The notes: generated from the sequence alone by a model not told the origin. 64,000 nt of DNA from Bacillus_AB infantis_B (GCF_008180445.1 NZ_VTER01000011.1:62001-126000), one strand, 5' to 3'; shown: positions 8,616-17,162, counted from the stretch's first letter. A program made the numbers and translations.

Positions 8616-9131
8616 TTGGAAATTATTCTATATTTGAGCGTGGCTTTAATAGCGGTAGCCTTTTTAGTGCTCGTCATTTTCCTGTCACGGACATTGAAAT
8701 CCCTGGCGACAACATTGGATAGTGTGTCAACGACCTTAGATGGGCTTGAACAGCAGCTGGACGGTGTAACCCGTGAGACCACTGTTCTGCTTCATAAGAC
8801 GAATGCCCTTGCGAGCGACATTCAGCAGAAGTCGGAAAGCCTTAATGGAGTTGTCAATGCGGTGAGGGATGTCGGAGATTCTGTAAGAAAGTTCAATGGG
8901 ACGATTCAATCCATTTCTTCATCGGTCAATACGCAGGTTGAACAGAATAAGGATAAAATCTCCCAGGTGGTTCAATGGAGCAATGTATTCCTTGAGCTGA
9001 AAGATAAGTGGAAGATTCGCAAACAGCAGTCTTCTCCGCTCCAGAATCATATTGAGGATATACCGCCCGCAGAAAGAGCAGTAGAAAGAGCGGCTGTGAG
9101 AGCCCGGGAAAGAGAAAGAGCAAAATATTAA
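8616..9131 (+). CDS. ytxG: YtxG, DUF948 general stress protein
   Basis: Membrane-anchored DUF948 protein of the stress operon; biochemical role unknown. About 171 residues: one N-terminal transmembrane helix (residues 2-24, MEIILYLSVALIAVAFLVLV), then a long heptad-rich region with Leu/Val/Thr periodicity (about 28-125) and a basic tail rich in Arg/Glu. The start is TTG at 8616, since GGAGGTG at 8603-8609 is its ribosome site; the ATG at 8601 contains that site and cannot be the start. First gene of ytxG-ytxH-ytxJ, driven by the SigB-type promoter. Confidence 0.9.
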   Translation: MEIILYLSVALIAVAFLVLVIFLSRTLKSLATTLDSVSTTLDGLEQQLDGVTRETTVLLHKTNALASDIQQKSESLNGVVNAVRDVGDSVRKFNGTIQSISSSVNTQVEQNKDKISQVVQWSNVFLELKDKWKIRKQQSSPLQNHIEDIPPAERAVERAAVRARERERAKY

Positions 9132-9153
9132 AGGAAGTGTAGGAGGATCCCAC

Positions 9154-9654
9154 ATGGCTTACAATGAAAGAATAACTACGCAGGCAAACGAGACAAGGCA
9201 GGAAGATAATATTAATTCCAAGGATTTTCTGATTGGTGCCCTGGTCGGCGGTATGGTGGGTGCTGCGGCAGCATTATTCCTTGCCCCTAAGACAGGGAAA
9301 GAGCTGAGGACAGACCTGAATGAGCAGGCTGCGGTGCTGAAGGAGAAAACCGGCCATCTTAAAGATACAGCTATGACAAAAGGGTCTGAATTGGCATCAG
9401 CAGCCAAAGAAAAGACCAGCACACTCACTCAGAGCGTATCAAAGCAGTCTTCAGGCCTAGTTGAAAAGGTGAAGGGCATGTCAGGAAAGGCCGGCAGTCA
9501 ATCTGATGATTCCAGCGAAGAGGAGGAGGCGTTCACTGAAACAGTGCCTTCCGGCTCGGCTGCAATGCTTTCAGAAGAGGATGGGGAAAGCATACAGCAG
9601 AAGCTGGAGGAAACAAAGAACGCTTTTGATGAAACAGAAATGAAATACCGATAA
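9154..9654 (+). CDS. ytxH: YtxH, general stress protein with glycine-rich membrane segment
   Basis: YtxH-family protein of unknown molecular function. About 166 residues: a glycine/alanine-rich hydrophobic segment at 26-46 (LIGALVGGMVGAAAALFLAP) followed by the family signature TGKELR, then a low-complexity Ala/Lys/Ser/Glu-rich tail resembling LEA-like or desiccation-type helices. GGAGG lies 6 nt before the ATG. 22 nt after ytxG, same operon. Confidence 0.92.
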   Translation: MAYNERITTQANETRQEDNINSKDFLIGALVGGMVGAAAALFLAPKTGKELRTDLNEQAAVLKEKTGHLKDTAMTKGSELASAAKEKTSTLTQSVSKQSSGLVEKVKGMSGKAGSQSDDSSEEEEAFTETVPSGSAAMLSEEDGESIQQKLEETKNAFDETEMKYR

Positions 9655-9720
9655 TTAGGAAATCAGGCGGTGGAGTGTTAAAATGACTCTGCCGCATTCT
9701 TTATTTCAGGAGGAAATAAG

Positions 9721-10050
9721 ATGAAACAAATACATTCAATCGAAGAATTTAATAGCATTTTAGAAGAAAAAAACCCGGCATTTCTATTGAAGCACAGCAC
9801 CACCTGCCCTGTAAGCCAGGCGGCTTATGAAGAGTATGAAAGCTTCACTTCTGCTAACAGCAGTGTTCCTGCCTATTTTTTAACTGTACAGGATGCCCGC
9901 CCTGTCTCCAATCATGTAGCTGAGGAATATCATATTAAGCATGAATCCCCTCAGGCGATCCTTTTCTCGAACAAGGATGTTGTATGGCATGCATCACATT
10001 GGAAAATAACGGAGGATTCACTGGCAAAGGCTGTAAGTGAAAACAGCTGA
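9721..10050 (+). CDS. ytxJ: YtxJ, bacillithiol-linked redox protein
   Basis: Small thioredoxin-fold protein (109 aa) placed in the bacillithiol redox system and proposed to act as a monothiol bacilliredoxin. A single active-site-like cysteine sits in STTCPVSQAA near residue 29. The rest follows the fold: PAYFLTVQDARPVSN and the cis-Pro region HESPQAILF. AGGAGG is 7 nt before ATG. Last gene of ytxGHJ, closed by a strong terminator. Confidence 0.9.
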   Translation: MKQIHSIEEFNSILEEKNPAFLLKHSTTCPVSQAAYEEYESFTSANSSVPAYFLTVQDARPVSNHVAEEYHIKHESPQAILFSNKDVVWHASHWKITEDSLAKAVSENS

Positions 10051-10055
10051 ACACC

Positions 10056-10088
10056 AAAAGGCCGTCCCGGTAAAGGGACGGCCTTTTG
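10056..10088. terminator. bidirectional terminator after ytxJ
   Basis: 13-bp stem AAAAGGCCGTCCC/GGGACGGCCTTTT with a 6-nt loop (GGTAAA); A- and T-runs on either side serve ytxJ and the converging FtsA-like gene. Confidence 0.9.
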
Positions 10089-10091
10089 AAT

Positions 10092-12251
10092 TTATTTTAC
10101 CTTAATGTGCTCAGGCCAGTGGATATGGAGGGTGTCCCCCGCATTTACCGGTTCATGGAAGGAGCATTTCCTTCCGTTCCTCATTAATTCAAAGCTGCCG
10201 GCTGCATGGGCGGGCGGCTTTACTTCAACATAGGTGAAAAGATCCTGGAAAATAAACGGTTCTTCAGGGAGGTTCCTGATCAGGATTGAATCCCCGCTCC
10301 TGATTGTACTCTCAGCTTTCAGCTTCACATCTTCGCGCCAAACTTCGGCTGCATCCCTTGTCAGGGTAATGCGCTCGCCGTTAAAGAATACAGGCAATGT
10401 CCGCGTAAGTGTCAGCTGCTTCTTTTCAGCCAGCTCGGCCACTGTTGCCTGGTGTTTCCCCGCGGCTTCAATCACATCCCCATCTTCACAGCCGCTTGAA
10501 GGTTTGGCATCAATCCCATTTCGGGTCAGCCTTCCAGACAGAGAAGGAATATATGTTTCTTTTCCGTTAATCCTCAAATGGAAGGGCTTTATGCTTTTTA
10601 ATAAGTCCCCCAGGTTAAGAGTCTTTAAGACCGATTCAATGCTGTCAGCATTTCTGCACTCAATTTTATCGCGGTCCTCCACAGAATCTTCGGAAGACGC
10701 TGCTATACCGTTTTTGGAAATGATTGCTTTAACAGTATAGTCTTTCCCATTGACGATCACGTTTTTATCCGGAATGGTATCGACCAGGTCCTTAATTTTA
10801 AGAAAAGATGCTCTTCCGTCAGCGCCCCTGGCAACTGTCAGCATATCTCCATCTTTGACTCCGTCATCCAAAGAACAGGCAGAGCCATTTTGCAGCAGAA
10901 CAGGCGGATTGCCGTGCTCTCCAGGTATCGTGATGCTTAGGCCATTCAAGGATATAATTTTGGCCATGCCGGGCTTTCCATACAGCTTGCTCATTTTGAT
11001 CCCGGCAGCAAGGAGGCAGTCCCCCACAGTCAATTTTTTCACTTCAAAAAGGCGGACAGGCAGATCATTTACATAAACAGTCCTGTATTGGACAGGAGAC
11101 TGCAAGGCCGCAATCGCTATCCCAACCGGCGTGACAAGATCAGGGCCTTTTAATATGTGGTCGGCGAAGGCCAGGGAAGCGACTGCATCAATTCCCCTGA
11201 TGGCAACCCGGTTCTCCGGGAGTCCCAGGCGGGCTGCCGCCATCTGCGGCAGGCGCGGCGTAAGGCTCCCGCCCCCTACGAGCATGACGGCCTTGGGGGA
11301 TTTATGATTATTGAGCTGCAGAATTTCATTACAAATTGAATCTGCAAGCTTTTCGATTGCCGGTTCAATTTGTGAAATAATATCTTCACTGTCCCAGTCT
11401 GTTTCAAAGCCGAGAATATCTGTCGTTTTAATCGTATGGTGATCAAGCAGTCTCCGTTTTGCTTCTTCAGCCAAAGGGAAATCGAGAAGAAGCTGATCGC
11501 TGAGTGACTCAGTGATCTCATCCCCTGCAACAGGGACCATACCATATGCAATGACGGTTCCGGAATCTGTAAGGGCAATATCAGAAGTACCTGCCCCAAT
11601 GTCGACAAGCGCAACGTTCAGCCTCCTCATGGAAGGCGGTATGAGGACATTGATGGCGGCAATCGGCTCGAGTGTGAGGGCCTGCATTTCAAGGCCGGCA
11701 CGGTGGAGGGCGGAAATCAGCGATTCAACGACCACCCTTGGAAGAAAGGTTGCGATGATATCGACTGAAGCTTCTTCTCCCTGCTGGTCAATGAGATTGC
11801 CGATTTCTTCACCATCCAGCCTGTAATAGAGCACAGAGTAGCCGACACAATAATAATAATGGCTTTTATCCGACTTCTGCTCTTCAGCTACTTCTGCCTG
11901 TGCCTGCTGGACCGCGCTCAGCTCAAGATGGAGAATATCTTCCTTCTGGATTATTGGCTTGCCGGTGATATTGACGGATGCCTGGGCCCTTTTCGTTTTG
12001 AGGGCCCTTCCGGCAGCTGCGACACAGACCTGTTTTAAGGGGCCATGGGCTGCTTCAAGGTCTTCCTTAATCTCAGCGATGATTTTGGATACAGAGATAA
12101 CGTCGTGGATCTGTCCATCAAGCATGGCGCGTTCTTTATGTTCTTTCGTGTGGATATCTATTACTTTGAACTGCCCGTCCTGTTCTTCCAGGATGATTCC
12201 CACCACTGAACGGGTGCCGATATCAAGGGCGAATATTTTATTTTTAAGCAA
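10092..12251 (-). CDS. FtsA/PilM-like actin-fold ATPase with repetitive C-terminal modules
   Basis: About 719 residues. The first 390 form an FtsA/MreB/Hsp70-type ATPase: phosphate-1 loop ALDIGTRSVVG (residues 8-18), an SHS2-like insertion region with FLPRVVVESLISAL, phosphate-2 loop DIGAGTSDIAL near 218, adenosine motif VMLVGGGS near 321. This is much longer than FtsA (about 430). The rest, about 428-719, contains at least five divergent modules of the form (I/V)xxNG...(x)GD.I (near 428, 495, 553, 618 and 680), suggestive of small beta-grasp-like domains. No membrane helix and no FtsA-type C-terminal amphipathic helix is evident. AAGG lies 8 nt before TTG 12251, preferred over GTG 12260, which overlaps the site. 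Monocistronic, divergent from aroA. A role in division, DNA or envelope scaffolding is inference only. Confidence 0.85.
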   Translation of the reverse strand: MLKNKIFALDIGTRSVVGIILEEQDGQFKVIDIHTKEHKERAMLDGQIHDVISVSKIIAEIKEDLEAAHGPLKQVCVAAAGRALKTKRAQASVNITGKPIIQKEDILHLELSAVQQAQAEVAEEQKSDKSHYYYCVGYSVLYYRLDGEEIGNLIDQQGEEASVDIIATFLPRVVVESLISALHRAGLEMQALTLEPIAAINVLIPPSMRRLNVALVDIGAGTSDIALTDSGTVIAYGMVPVAGDEITESLSDQLLLDFPLAEEAKRRLLDHHTIKTTDILGFETDWDSEDIISQIEPAIEKLADSICNEILQLNNHKSPKAVMLVGGGSLTPRLPQMAAARLGLPENRVAIRGIDAVASLAFADHILKGPDLVTPVGIAIAALQSPVQYRTVYVNDLPVRLFEVKKLTVGDCLLAAGIKMSKLYGKPGMAKIISLNGLSITIPGEHGNPPVLLQNGSACSLDDGVKDGDMLTVARGADGRASFLKIKDLVDTIPDKNVIVNGKDYTVKAIISKNGIAASSEDSVEDRDKIECRNADSIESVLKTLNLGDLLKSIKPFHLRINGKETYIPSLSGRLTRNGIDAKPSSGCEDGDVIEAAGKHQATVAELAEKKQLTLTRTLPVFFNGERITLTRDAAEVWREDVKLKAESTIRSGDSILIRNLPEEPFIFQDLFTYVEVKPPAHAAGSFELMRNGRKCSFHEPVNAGDTLHIHWPEHIKVK

Positions 12252-12351
12252 GGGATGCACCTTCTTTTACAGGATAGAGGAAAATTAAGCCTATCTGCAT
12301 AGGTAAATTTCTTTAATGCTTAAAAGCGTTTAATTAATAAAGAAAAAATAC

Positions 12352-12380
12352 GTGACATTGGCAGTTAATTCATATATAAT
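12352..12380 (+). promoter_or_regulatory. SigA promoter of aroA
   Basis: GTGACA (12352-12357), exactly 17 nt, then TATAAT (12375-12380). Start near 12387 gives a leader of about 110 nt containing a long stem-loop. Confidence 0.75.
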
Positions 12381-12429
12381 AATCCCTAATTATAAAAAAT
12401 GTATCATATTTTAACAGGCCGATAAAGAA

Positions 12430-12471
12430 GAACCGTTGCGGATGCTAATTTAGTTCGCAATACTTCGGTTC
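12430..12471 (+). promoter_or_regulatory. stem-loop in the aroA leader
   Basis: GAACCG plus TTGCG (12430-12440) pair with CGCAA (12456-12460) and CGGTTC (12466-12471), interrupted by a one-sided 5-nt bulge TACTT. The structure ends about 25 nt before the start codon. It may regulate or stabilise the mRNA; I know no named element of this form. Confidence 0.5.
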
Positions 12472-12496
12472 AGCCAAAGAGAAGGGACGGGACATG

Positions 12497-13573
12497 ATGA
12501 GCAATAAAGAATTAGATCAGCTGCGCGAACGAGTAGAGGAAATCAATCTTCAGCTGTTATCATTGATCAGCGAGAGGGCAAGCCTTGTTCAGGAAATTGG
12601 AAGGGTTAAGGAAACTCAGGGTGTTAACCGCTATGATCCTGTCCGTGAAAGAAAAATGCTGGATTCCATTAAAGAACATAACGAAGGGCCGTTTGAAAAC
12701 TCAACGATCGAGCACCTGTTCAAGGAAATCTTTAAGGCAGGGCTTGAACTGCAGAAAGATGACCACCGCAAAGCGCTCCTTGTTTCCCGGAAGAAAAAGC
12801 CCGATAATACCATTGTCGATTTAAGAGGCGAAAAAATCGGCGACGGCAACCCGCATTTTGTCTTTGGTCCATGTGCTGTCGAGTCCTATGAACAAGTGGC
12901 TACAGTTGCGGCAGCAGTAAAGGCCAAGGGCATGAAGCTTCTCCGCGGCGGTGCCTACAAGCCTAGAACCTCTCCTTATGATTTCCAGGGGCTGGGACTT
13001 GAAGGCCTGAAAATCCTGAAGAGAGTCGCAGATGAATATGACCTTGCTGTTATCAGTGAAATAGTCAATCCTGCTGATATTGAAACAGCTTCAGAATACT
13101 TGGATGTCATTCAGATCGGTGCAAGGAATATGCAGAACTTCGAGCTCCTGAAAGCAGCGGGTGCATCCAATAAACCGGTATTGCTTAAGAGGGGCCTTGC
13201 GGCTACCATTGAGGAATTCATCAATGCCGCTGAATATATCATGGCTCAGGGCAATGGGCAGATCATACTCTGCGAGAGGGGCATCCGCACATACGAACGT
13301 GCAACTAGAAATACCCTTGATATTTCTGCGGTGCCAATCCTGAAGCAGGAAACGCATCTTCCTGTCATGGTCGATGTCACCCACTCAACCGGAAGAAGGG
13401 ATCTGCTTCTTCCAACTGCCAAAGCAGCACTGGCAATCGGTGCAGACGGCGTCATGGCCGAAGTCCACCCTGATCCTGCGGTGGCTCTCTCGGATTCAGC
13501 ACAGCAGATGGACCTGAATCAGTTTGACGATTTCATGGCACAGCTTAAGGCTTCATCCTTTGTAAAAGTATAA
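12497..13573 (+). CDS. aroA: bifunctional chorismate mutase / 3-deoxy-7-phosphoheptulonate synthase
   Basis: First step of the shikimate pathway (PEP plus erythrose-4-phosphate to DAHP), fused to an AroQ-type chorismate mutase that provides feedback sensing. About 358 residues: mutase helices at 1-85 (LQLLSLISERASLVQEIGRVK), then the DAHP synthase barrel with FGPCAVESYEQ near 121, GGAYKPRTSPYDFQGLG near 151, and DVTHSTGRRDLLLP near 290. ATG at 12494 precedes ATG at 12497 directly; homologs begin MSN, so the second is used, though the GAAGGG site (12481-12486) would permit either. Followed by a terminator and ccpA, as in B. subtilis. Called AroA(G) in Bacillus, unrelated to EPSP synthase. Confidence 0.97.
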   Translation: MSNKELDQLRERVEEINLQLLSLISERASLVQEIGRVKETQGVNRYDPVRERKMLDSIKEHNEGPFENSTIEHLFKEIFKAGLELQKDDHRKALLVSRKKKPDNTIVDLRGEKIGDGNPHFVFGPCAVESYEQVATVAAAVKAKGMKLLRGGAYKPRTSPYDFQGLGLEGLKILKRVADEYDLAVISEIVNPADIETASEYLDVIQIGARNMQNFELLKAAGASNKPVLLKRGLAATIEEFINAAEYIMAQGNGQIILCERGIRTYERATRNTLDISAVPILKQETHLPVMVDVTHSTGRRDLLLPTAKAALAIGADGVMAEVHPDPAVALSDSAQQMDLNQFDDFMAQLKASSFVKV

Positions 13574-13991
13574 GGCAGAGCATACAGGGATATTCCTTTG
13601 CCGGCTATATAAAAAGGGCTCTTCTGATTTTTTTCAGGAGAGCCCTTTTCTTTGATGGGATGGCCATTTGCACAAAATAAAGAGGTTTTGGCATTTACGG
13701 AGTGATGTCTTTGAATAAATCCCCGCTTTTTTGTAAAATAAAAGGGCTTTACATTGCGGCAAACGCCTGTCTGTCGTATGATTAAAGACATAATTAGACA
13801 AGTTTAGTTATTCACAAGCAGGAAAATTGCGTTACTGTTTGGGATATCAGGACAACATAAGTAATGAACTAAAAATGCATGGCCAATTTAAATTATATTT
13901 TTCTTTTTATTAATAAAGCTGATTGGCAAAGGATACTGGCTGAGACAGTGTGGTAAAAGAGGAATGTTCAAGTGAAAAAGGAGTGTTTTAA
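13574..13991 (+). other. aroA-ccpA intergenic region
   Basis: 418 bp. Holds the aroA terminator at 13611-13651 and a possible weak ccpA promoter (TTGCGG at 13754-13759, 17 nt, TATGAT at 13777-13782). The last 190 bp are AT-rich with no gene. Confidence 0.5.
13611..13651 (+). terminator. terminator of aroA
   Basis: Stem AAAAGGGCTCT (13612-13622) with AGAGCCCTTTT (13639-13649), loop rich in T, followed by CTTT. Confidence 0.85.
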
Positions 13992-14990
13992 ATGAATGTA
14001 ACAATCTATGATGTTGCCCGTGAAGCAAATGTTTCAATGGCAACGGTTTCCCGTGTAGTAAACGGAAACCCGAATGTAAAACCTGCGACAAGGAAAAAGG
14101 TGCTTGAGGTCATCGAGAGGCTTGGATACCGTCCAAATGCCGTTGCCAGGGGACTTGCCAGCAAGAAAACGACCACTGTAGGCGTCATCATCCCGGATAT
14201 TTCGAGCACCTTCTTTGCAGAGCTGGCAAGGGGCATCGAGGATATTGCGACGATGTATAAGTACAATATTATCCTGAGCAATTCTGACCAGAATAAAGAT
14301 AAAGAGCTTCACCTGCTGAATACTATGCTAGGCAAGCAAGTGGACGGGATCGTGTTCATGGGCGGAAATATTACAGCGGAACATGTGGAGGAATTCGAAA
14401 AATCCCCAGTACCGATCGTTCTGGCCGGTTCCATTGAGGAATCAGAGAAAATTCCTTCTGTTAATATCAATTACGAGCAGGCCGCTTATGATGCGGTACA
14501 GACTTTCATTGAAAAAGGCCATAAAGAGATCGGAATTGCCATCGGACCGCTGCATGAACCGATCAATGAAGCGAAAAAGCTTGCCGGCTACAAAAGGGCA
14601 CTCAGTGAAGCAGGCATTGAATATAGGGAAGAGCTGGTTGCAGAAGGAGATTATACGTATGATTCCGGAATCGAAGCGTTTGAAAAGCTGATGGAAGCAT
14701 CTGTAAAGCCGACAGCCATCTTTGCCGGGTCAGATGAAATGGCCCTGGGTGTTGTCCATGGTGCAGAGGACAAAGGCTTTTCTGTACCTAATGACGTTGA
14801 AGTCATCAGCTCAGACAACACACGCCTTGCTTTGATGGTAAGGCCGCAGCTGACGAGCGTGGTCCAGCCGCTTTATGATATCGGGGCGGTTGCCATGCGC
14901 CTCCTGACCAAATATATGAACAAAGAGAAAGTAACGGAAAACATTGTTGTCCTGCCTCACCGGATTGAATATCGAGACTCAACAAAATAA
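13992..14990 (+). CDS. ccpA: catabolite control protein A
   Basis: LacI/GalR-family master regulator of carbon catabolite control; with HPr(Ser-P) it binds cre sites to repress or activate. 332 residues: helix-turn-helix and hinge at 1-60 (YDVAREANVSMATVSRVVNG, then YRPNAVARGLASKKT), followed by the periplasmic-binding-protein-like effector domain. AAAAAGGAG lies 10 nt before ATG. Likely targets inside this window are the cre-bearing acuABC promoter, megL and ackA. Followed by motPS with only a stem-loop between. Confidence 0.97.
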   Translation: MNVTIYDVAREANVSMATVSRVVNGNPNVKPATRKKVLEVIERLGYRPNAVARGLASKKTTTVGVIIPDISSTFFAELARGIEDIATMYKYNIILSNSDQNKDKELHLLNTMLGKQVDGIVFMGGNITAEHVEEFEKSPVPIVLAGSIEESEKIPSVNINYEQAAYDAVQTFIEKGHKEIGIAIGPLHEPINEAKKLAGYKRALSEAGIEYREELVAEGDYTYDSGIEAFEKLMEASVKPTAIFAGSDEMALGVVHGAEDKGFSVPNDVEVISSDNTRLALMVRPQLTSVVQPLYDIGAVAMRLLTKYMNKEKVTENIVVLPHRIEYRDSTK

Positions 14991-15010
14991 TAATAATGCC
15001 GATATAAAAA

Positions 15011-15050
15011 GAGAGCGGGCAGAATCCTTGGATCAGGGGATTCTGCTCTC
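15011..15050 (+). other. stem-loop between ccpA and motP
   Basis: GCAGAATCC (15019-15027) pairs with GGATTCTGC (15038-15046); outer GAGA/TCTC adds pairs with a bulge. The downstream T content is poor (GTGTTATT), so it looks like a leaky terminator that could lower motPS expression from the ccpA transcript. Confidence 0.55.
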
Positions 15051-15089
15051 AGGTGTTATTGGATTATAAGCTAACCAGGGAGAGGAATT

Positions 15090-15908
15090 ATGAGAAAGCT
15101 CGATACTCTTACACCGATTGGCTTGTTTATCGGTTTTGCAATGCTGGTTTTTGGAATTATGACAAACGGGGGATTCAGCGGCTTCCTGTCTTTTGTGGAT
15201 CCCGCTTCTATGCTGATTGTCCTTGGCGGACTGATTTCCGGCCTGCTGGTCAGCTTTCCATTGAGGGACATCAAGCATTCCTTTACAGTGGTCCGCCAAT
15301 CTTTTTCAAGTGATGAAAAAAATCTTGCTGAGATCATCGATGTATTTGTCAAGCTATCGGACAAGGCCCGCCGGGAAGGACTGCTGTCCCTTGAAACCGA
15401 GATAGAGCAGATGGAAGATCCTTATATCAGGAAGGGTGTCCTGCTGGCGGTCGACGGGCTGGAGCCGGATGTTATCAATGATATTATGAATGCCGAGATT
15501 GCGGCCATGGAGGAAAGGCACCGGAAGGGCAGGAGCATCCTTGAAAAAGCGGGAGAATATGCTCCTGCCTGGGGGATGATCGGGACTCTCATCGGGCTTG
15601 TACTGATGCTGAAGAATCTGAATGATCCTGCAAGTCTGGGGCCGAACATGGCAATTGCCCTCCTCACGACCTTATATGGTTCGCTTTTGGCCAATCTTGT
15701 TTTTTTGCCGATGGCAGCCAAGCTTCTGCTGAAAACTGAGAAAGAAGTATTTCTGAAGCAAATTGTCATTGAAGGCGTTCTCGGTGTACAGGCAGGGCAG
15801 AATCCGAGGCTGCTGGAAGAAAAGCTTGGCGCTTTCCTTTCTGCCCAGGAAAGAAAAGAGAAGTATGAGGCTCAAGCATCAGCGGAGGCCTTAGAATATG
15901 GCGATTAA
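15090..15908 (+). CDS. motP: sodium-type flagellar stator protein MotP
   Basis: MotA/TolQ/ExbB-family membrane subunit of the Na+-coupled stator. 272 residues with four predicted membrane segments (about 8-27, 33-52, 150-172, 182-205) and a large cytoplasmic loop between the second and third (charged residues for FliG contact). GGGAGAGG lies 6 nt before ATG. The gene overlaps motS by 11 nt, giving translational coupling. Located after ccpA as in B. subtilis. Distinguished from MotA by its pairing with MotS and by context. Confidence 0.9.
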   Translation: MRKLDTLTPIGLFIGFAMLVFGIMTNGGFSGFLSFVDPASMLIVLGGLISGLLVSFPLRDIKHSFTVVRQSFSSDEKNLAEIIDVFVKLSDKARREGLLSLETEIEQMEDPYIRKGVLLAVDGLEPDVINDIMNAEIAAMEERHRKGRSILEKAGEYAPAWGMIGTLIGLVLMLKNLNDPASLGPNMAIALLTTLYGSLLANLVFLPMAAKLLLKTEKEVFLKQIVIEGVLGVQAGQNPRLLEEKLGAFLSAQERKEKYEAQASAEALEYGD

Positions 15909-16638
15909 CAGACGGCCGAGAACAGAGCCGAAGGGTGCGCCAAAGTGGATGGTGACATTTTCTGATCTTGTCACTCTTATCCTCGTATTCTTCATTTTGT
16001 TATTTTCTATGTCGCAGATTGATATTGTCAAATTCAAGGCCGTTTCTGAATCTTTCCAGGACAAGCAGTTCATGGATTTTTATCCTTCGATCATTCCATT
16101 TGAAAATCCTTCGGAAAATGACGAGAACGTTGTGAATCAGGGGCCGGACTCGGACAGGCAGGAAGAGGAGAGGCTGGAGAACCTTCTGCAGGAAGTGGAA
16201 GGCTATCTTGAAAAGAACGGCCTTGAGGATGTTATTGTGGCCAACCGGACAGAGCGCGGTGTGGTGCTGGTCCTTCAAGAGCAGGTGCTTTTTGAATCAG
16301 GTGAAGCCGAAATCGTCGACAGGAACAGCGGATTTCTGGATAAGGTGGGGTCACTGCTTGCCGGTATGCCAAACCTCGTCAAGGTAGAGGGACACACGGA
16401 CAACAGGCCGATTGCCACCTACCGATATCCGTCAAATTGGGAGCTCTCTGCCGCGCGGGCAAGCAGTGTCATCAGGTATCTGGCAGGCACAGGACTTGAC
16501 AGCAAACGCTTTATTGCTGTTGGCTACGGAGACACACGGCCGCTCGTCCCGAATGATTCGGCGGAAAATCTTGAAAAGAACCGGCGGGTTGAAGTTATCA
16601 TTTCAGATCCCCGCTATGAGGAAAACACAGATTCATAG
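15898..16638 (+). CDS. motS: sodium-type flagellar stator protein MotS
   Basis: Partner of MotP. 246 residues: short cytoplasmic N-terminus, one membrane helix carrying the ion-conducting aspartate Asp23 in TFSDLVTLILVFFILLFSMS, a periplasmic linker, and a C-terminal OmpA/MotB peptidoglycan-binding domain (about 125-240) with VEGHTDNRP and GYGDTRP. Leu follows in the helix where Na+-type stators commonly differ from MotB. GGAGG within motP is its ribosome site. Confidence 0.92.
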   Translation: MAINRRPRTEPKGAPKWMVTFSDLVTLILVFFILLFSMSQIDIVKFKAVSESFQDKQFMDFYPSIIPFENPSENDENVVNQGPDSDRQEEERLENLLQEVEGYLEKNGLEDVIVANRTERGVVLVLQEQVLFESGEAEIVDRNSGFLDKVGSLLAGMPNLVKVEGHTDNRPIATYRYPSNWELSAARASSVIRYLAGTGLDSKRFIAVGYGDTRPLVPNDSAENLEKNRRVEVIISDPRYEENTDS

Positions 16639-16645
16639 GAATAGG

Positions 16646-16684
16646 AAAAAGGCTGTATCTCTTTCTTGAGATACAGCCTTTTTT
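16646..16684. terminator. bidirectional terminator after motS
   Basis: AAAAAGGCTGTATCTC (16646-16661) with GAGATACAGCCTTTTTT (16668-16684), 6-nt loop. Confidence 0.92.
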
Positions 16685-16697
16685 CATCTTCTATTTG

Positions 16698-17162
16698 TTA
16701 TTTCTTATCCAGAAAGTTCTTCCCAAACTCCGAGAGCAGCCATGGCCAGGGCAAGGATTCTAAGTTGAACTCAAATTTGCCATCATCATTCCCGCCTATT
16801 GGCGTAAGCTGCTGGTGAAGAACTGTATTTCCTTCCTGGGCAGCAAGGCTGGCACTCCTGCCAAAGCAATTCGCTATAACTTCATCGCCGCCGATAATCC
16901 GGATTTCATAGAAAAGTACACCAGCAAGATTTGTATACATGACCGCCAGCTTCTCAGATTCCAGCCTATGCGGGAACATCACCGCATTATTCTTTCCGAT
17001 CAGGACGGGAAGCTTTACCGGTTTTGAATAGGACGACCAGTTCCATACTTCCACAGTCACTTCCTGCCCGCTTTGCCCTGTATTGGCCAGATTGATAACA
17101 GCAGCCACTGTCCCTGGCTCTTTGCGCAGGACACCTGTGGAGAGAGTCCTCATTTTCCCCAA
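16698..17162 (-). CDS. hypothetical beta-rich protein, 154 aa
   Basis: Not recognised. The sequence alternates short hydrophobic strands and turns (VAAVINLANTG, VEVWNWSSYSKP, AVMYTNLAGVLFYEIRIIGG), suggesting a beta-sandwich with no signal peptide or membrane helix. The pattern resembles small Bacillus proteins of unknown function sometimes linked with spore surfaces, but this is only a resemblance. Start TTG at 17162 has AAAGGAG 9 nt upstream; ATG at 17153 is an alternative. Lies 100 bp downstream of acuC on the same strand, converging on motS. Confidence 0.7.
   Translation of the reverse strand: MGKMRTLSTGVLRKEPGTVAAVINLANTGQSGQEVTVEVWNWSSYSKPVKLPVLIGKNNAVMFPHRLESEKLAVMYTNLAGVLFYEIRIIGGDEVIANCFGRSASLAAQEGNTVLHQQLTPIGGNDDGKFEFNLESLPWPWLLSEFGKNFLDKK

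Noticed and set aside
12323..12336. cre-like TAAAAGCGTTTAAT between the FtsA-like gene and aroA
   Set aside because: Only 11 of 14 matches with both terminal positions wrong; lies upstream of the aroA -35. Too weak to list.
13748..13782. TTTACA...TATGAT as a ccpA promoter
   Set aside because: Spacer is 23 nt; the alternative TTGCGG at 17 nt is weak. Mentioned only in the intergenic entry.
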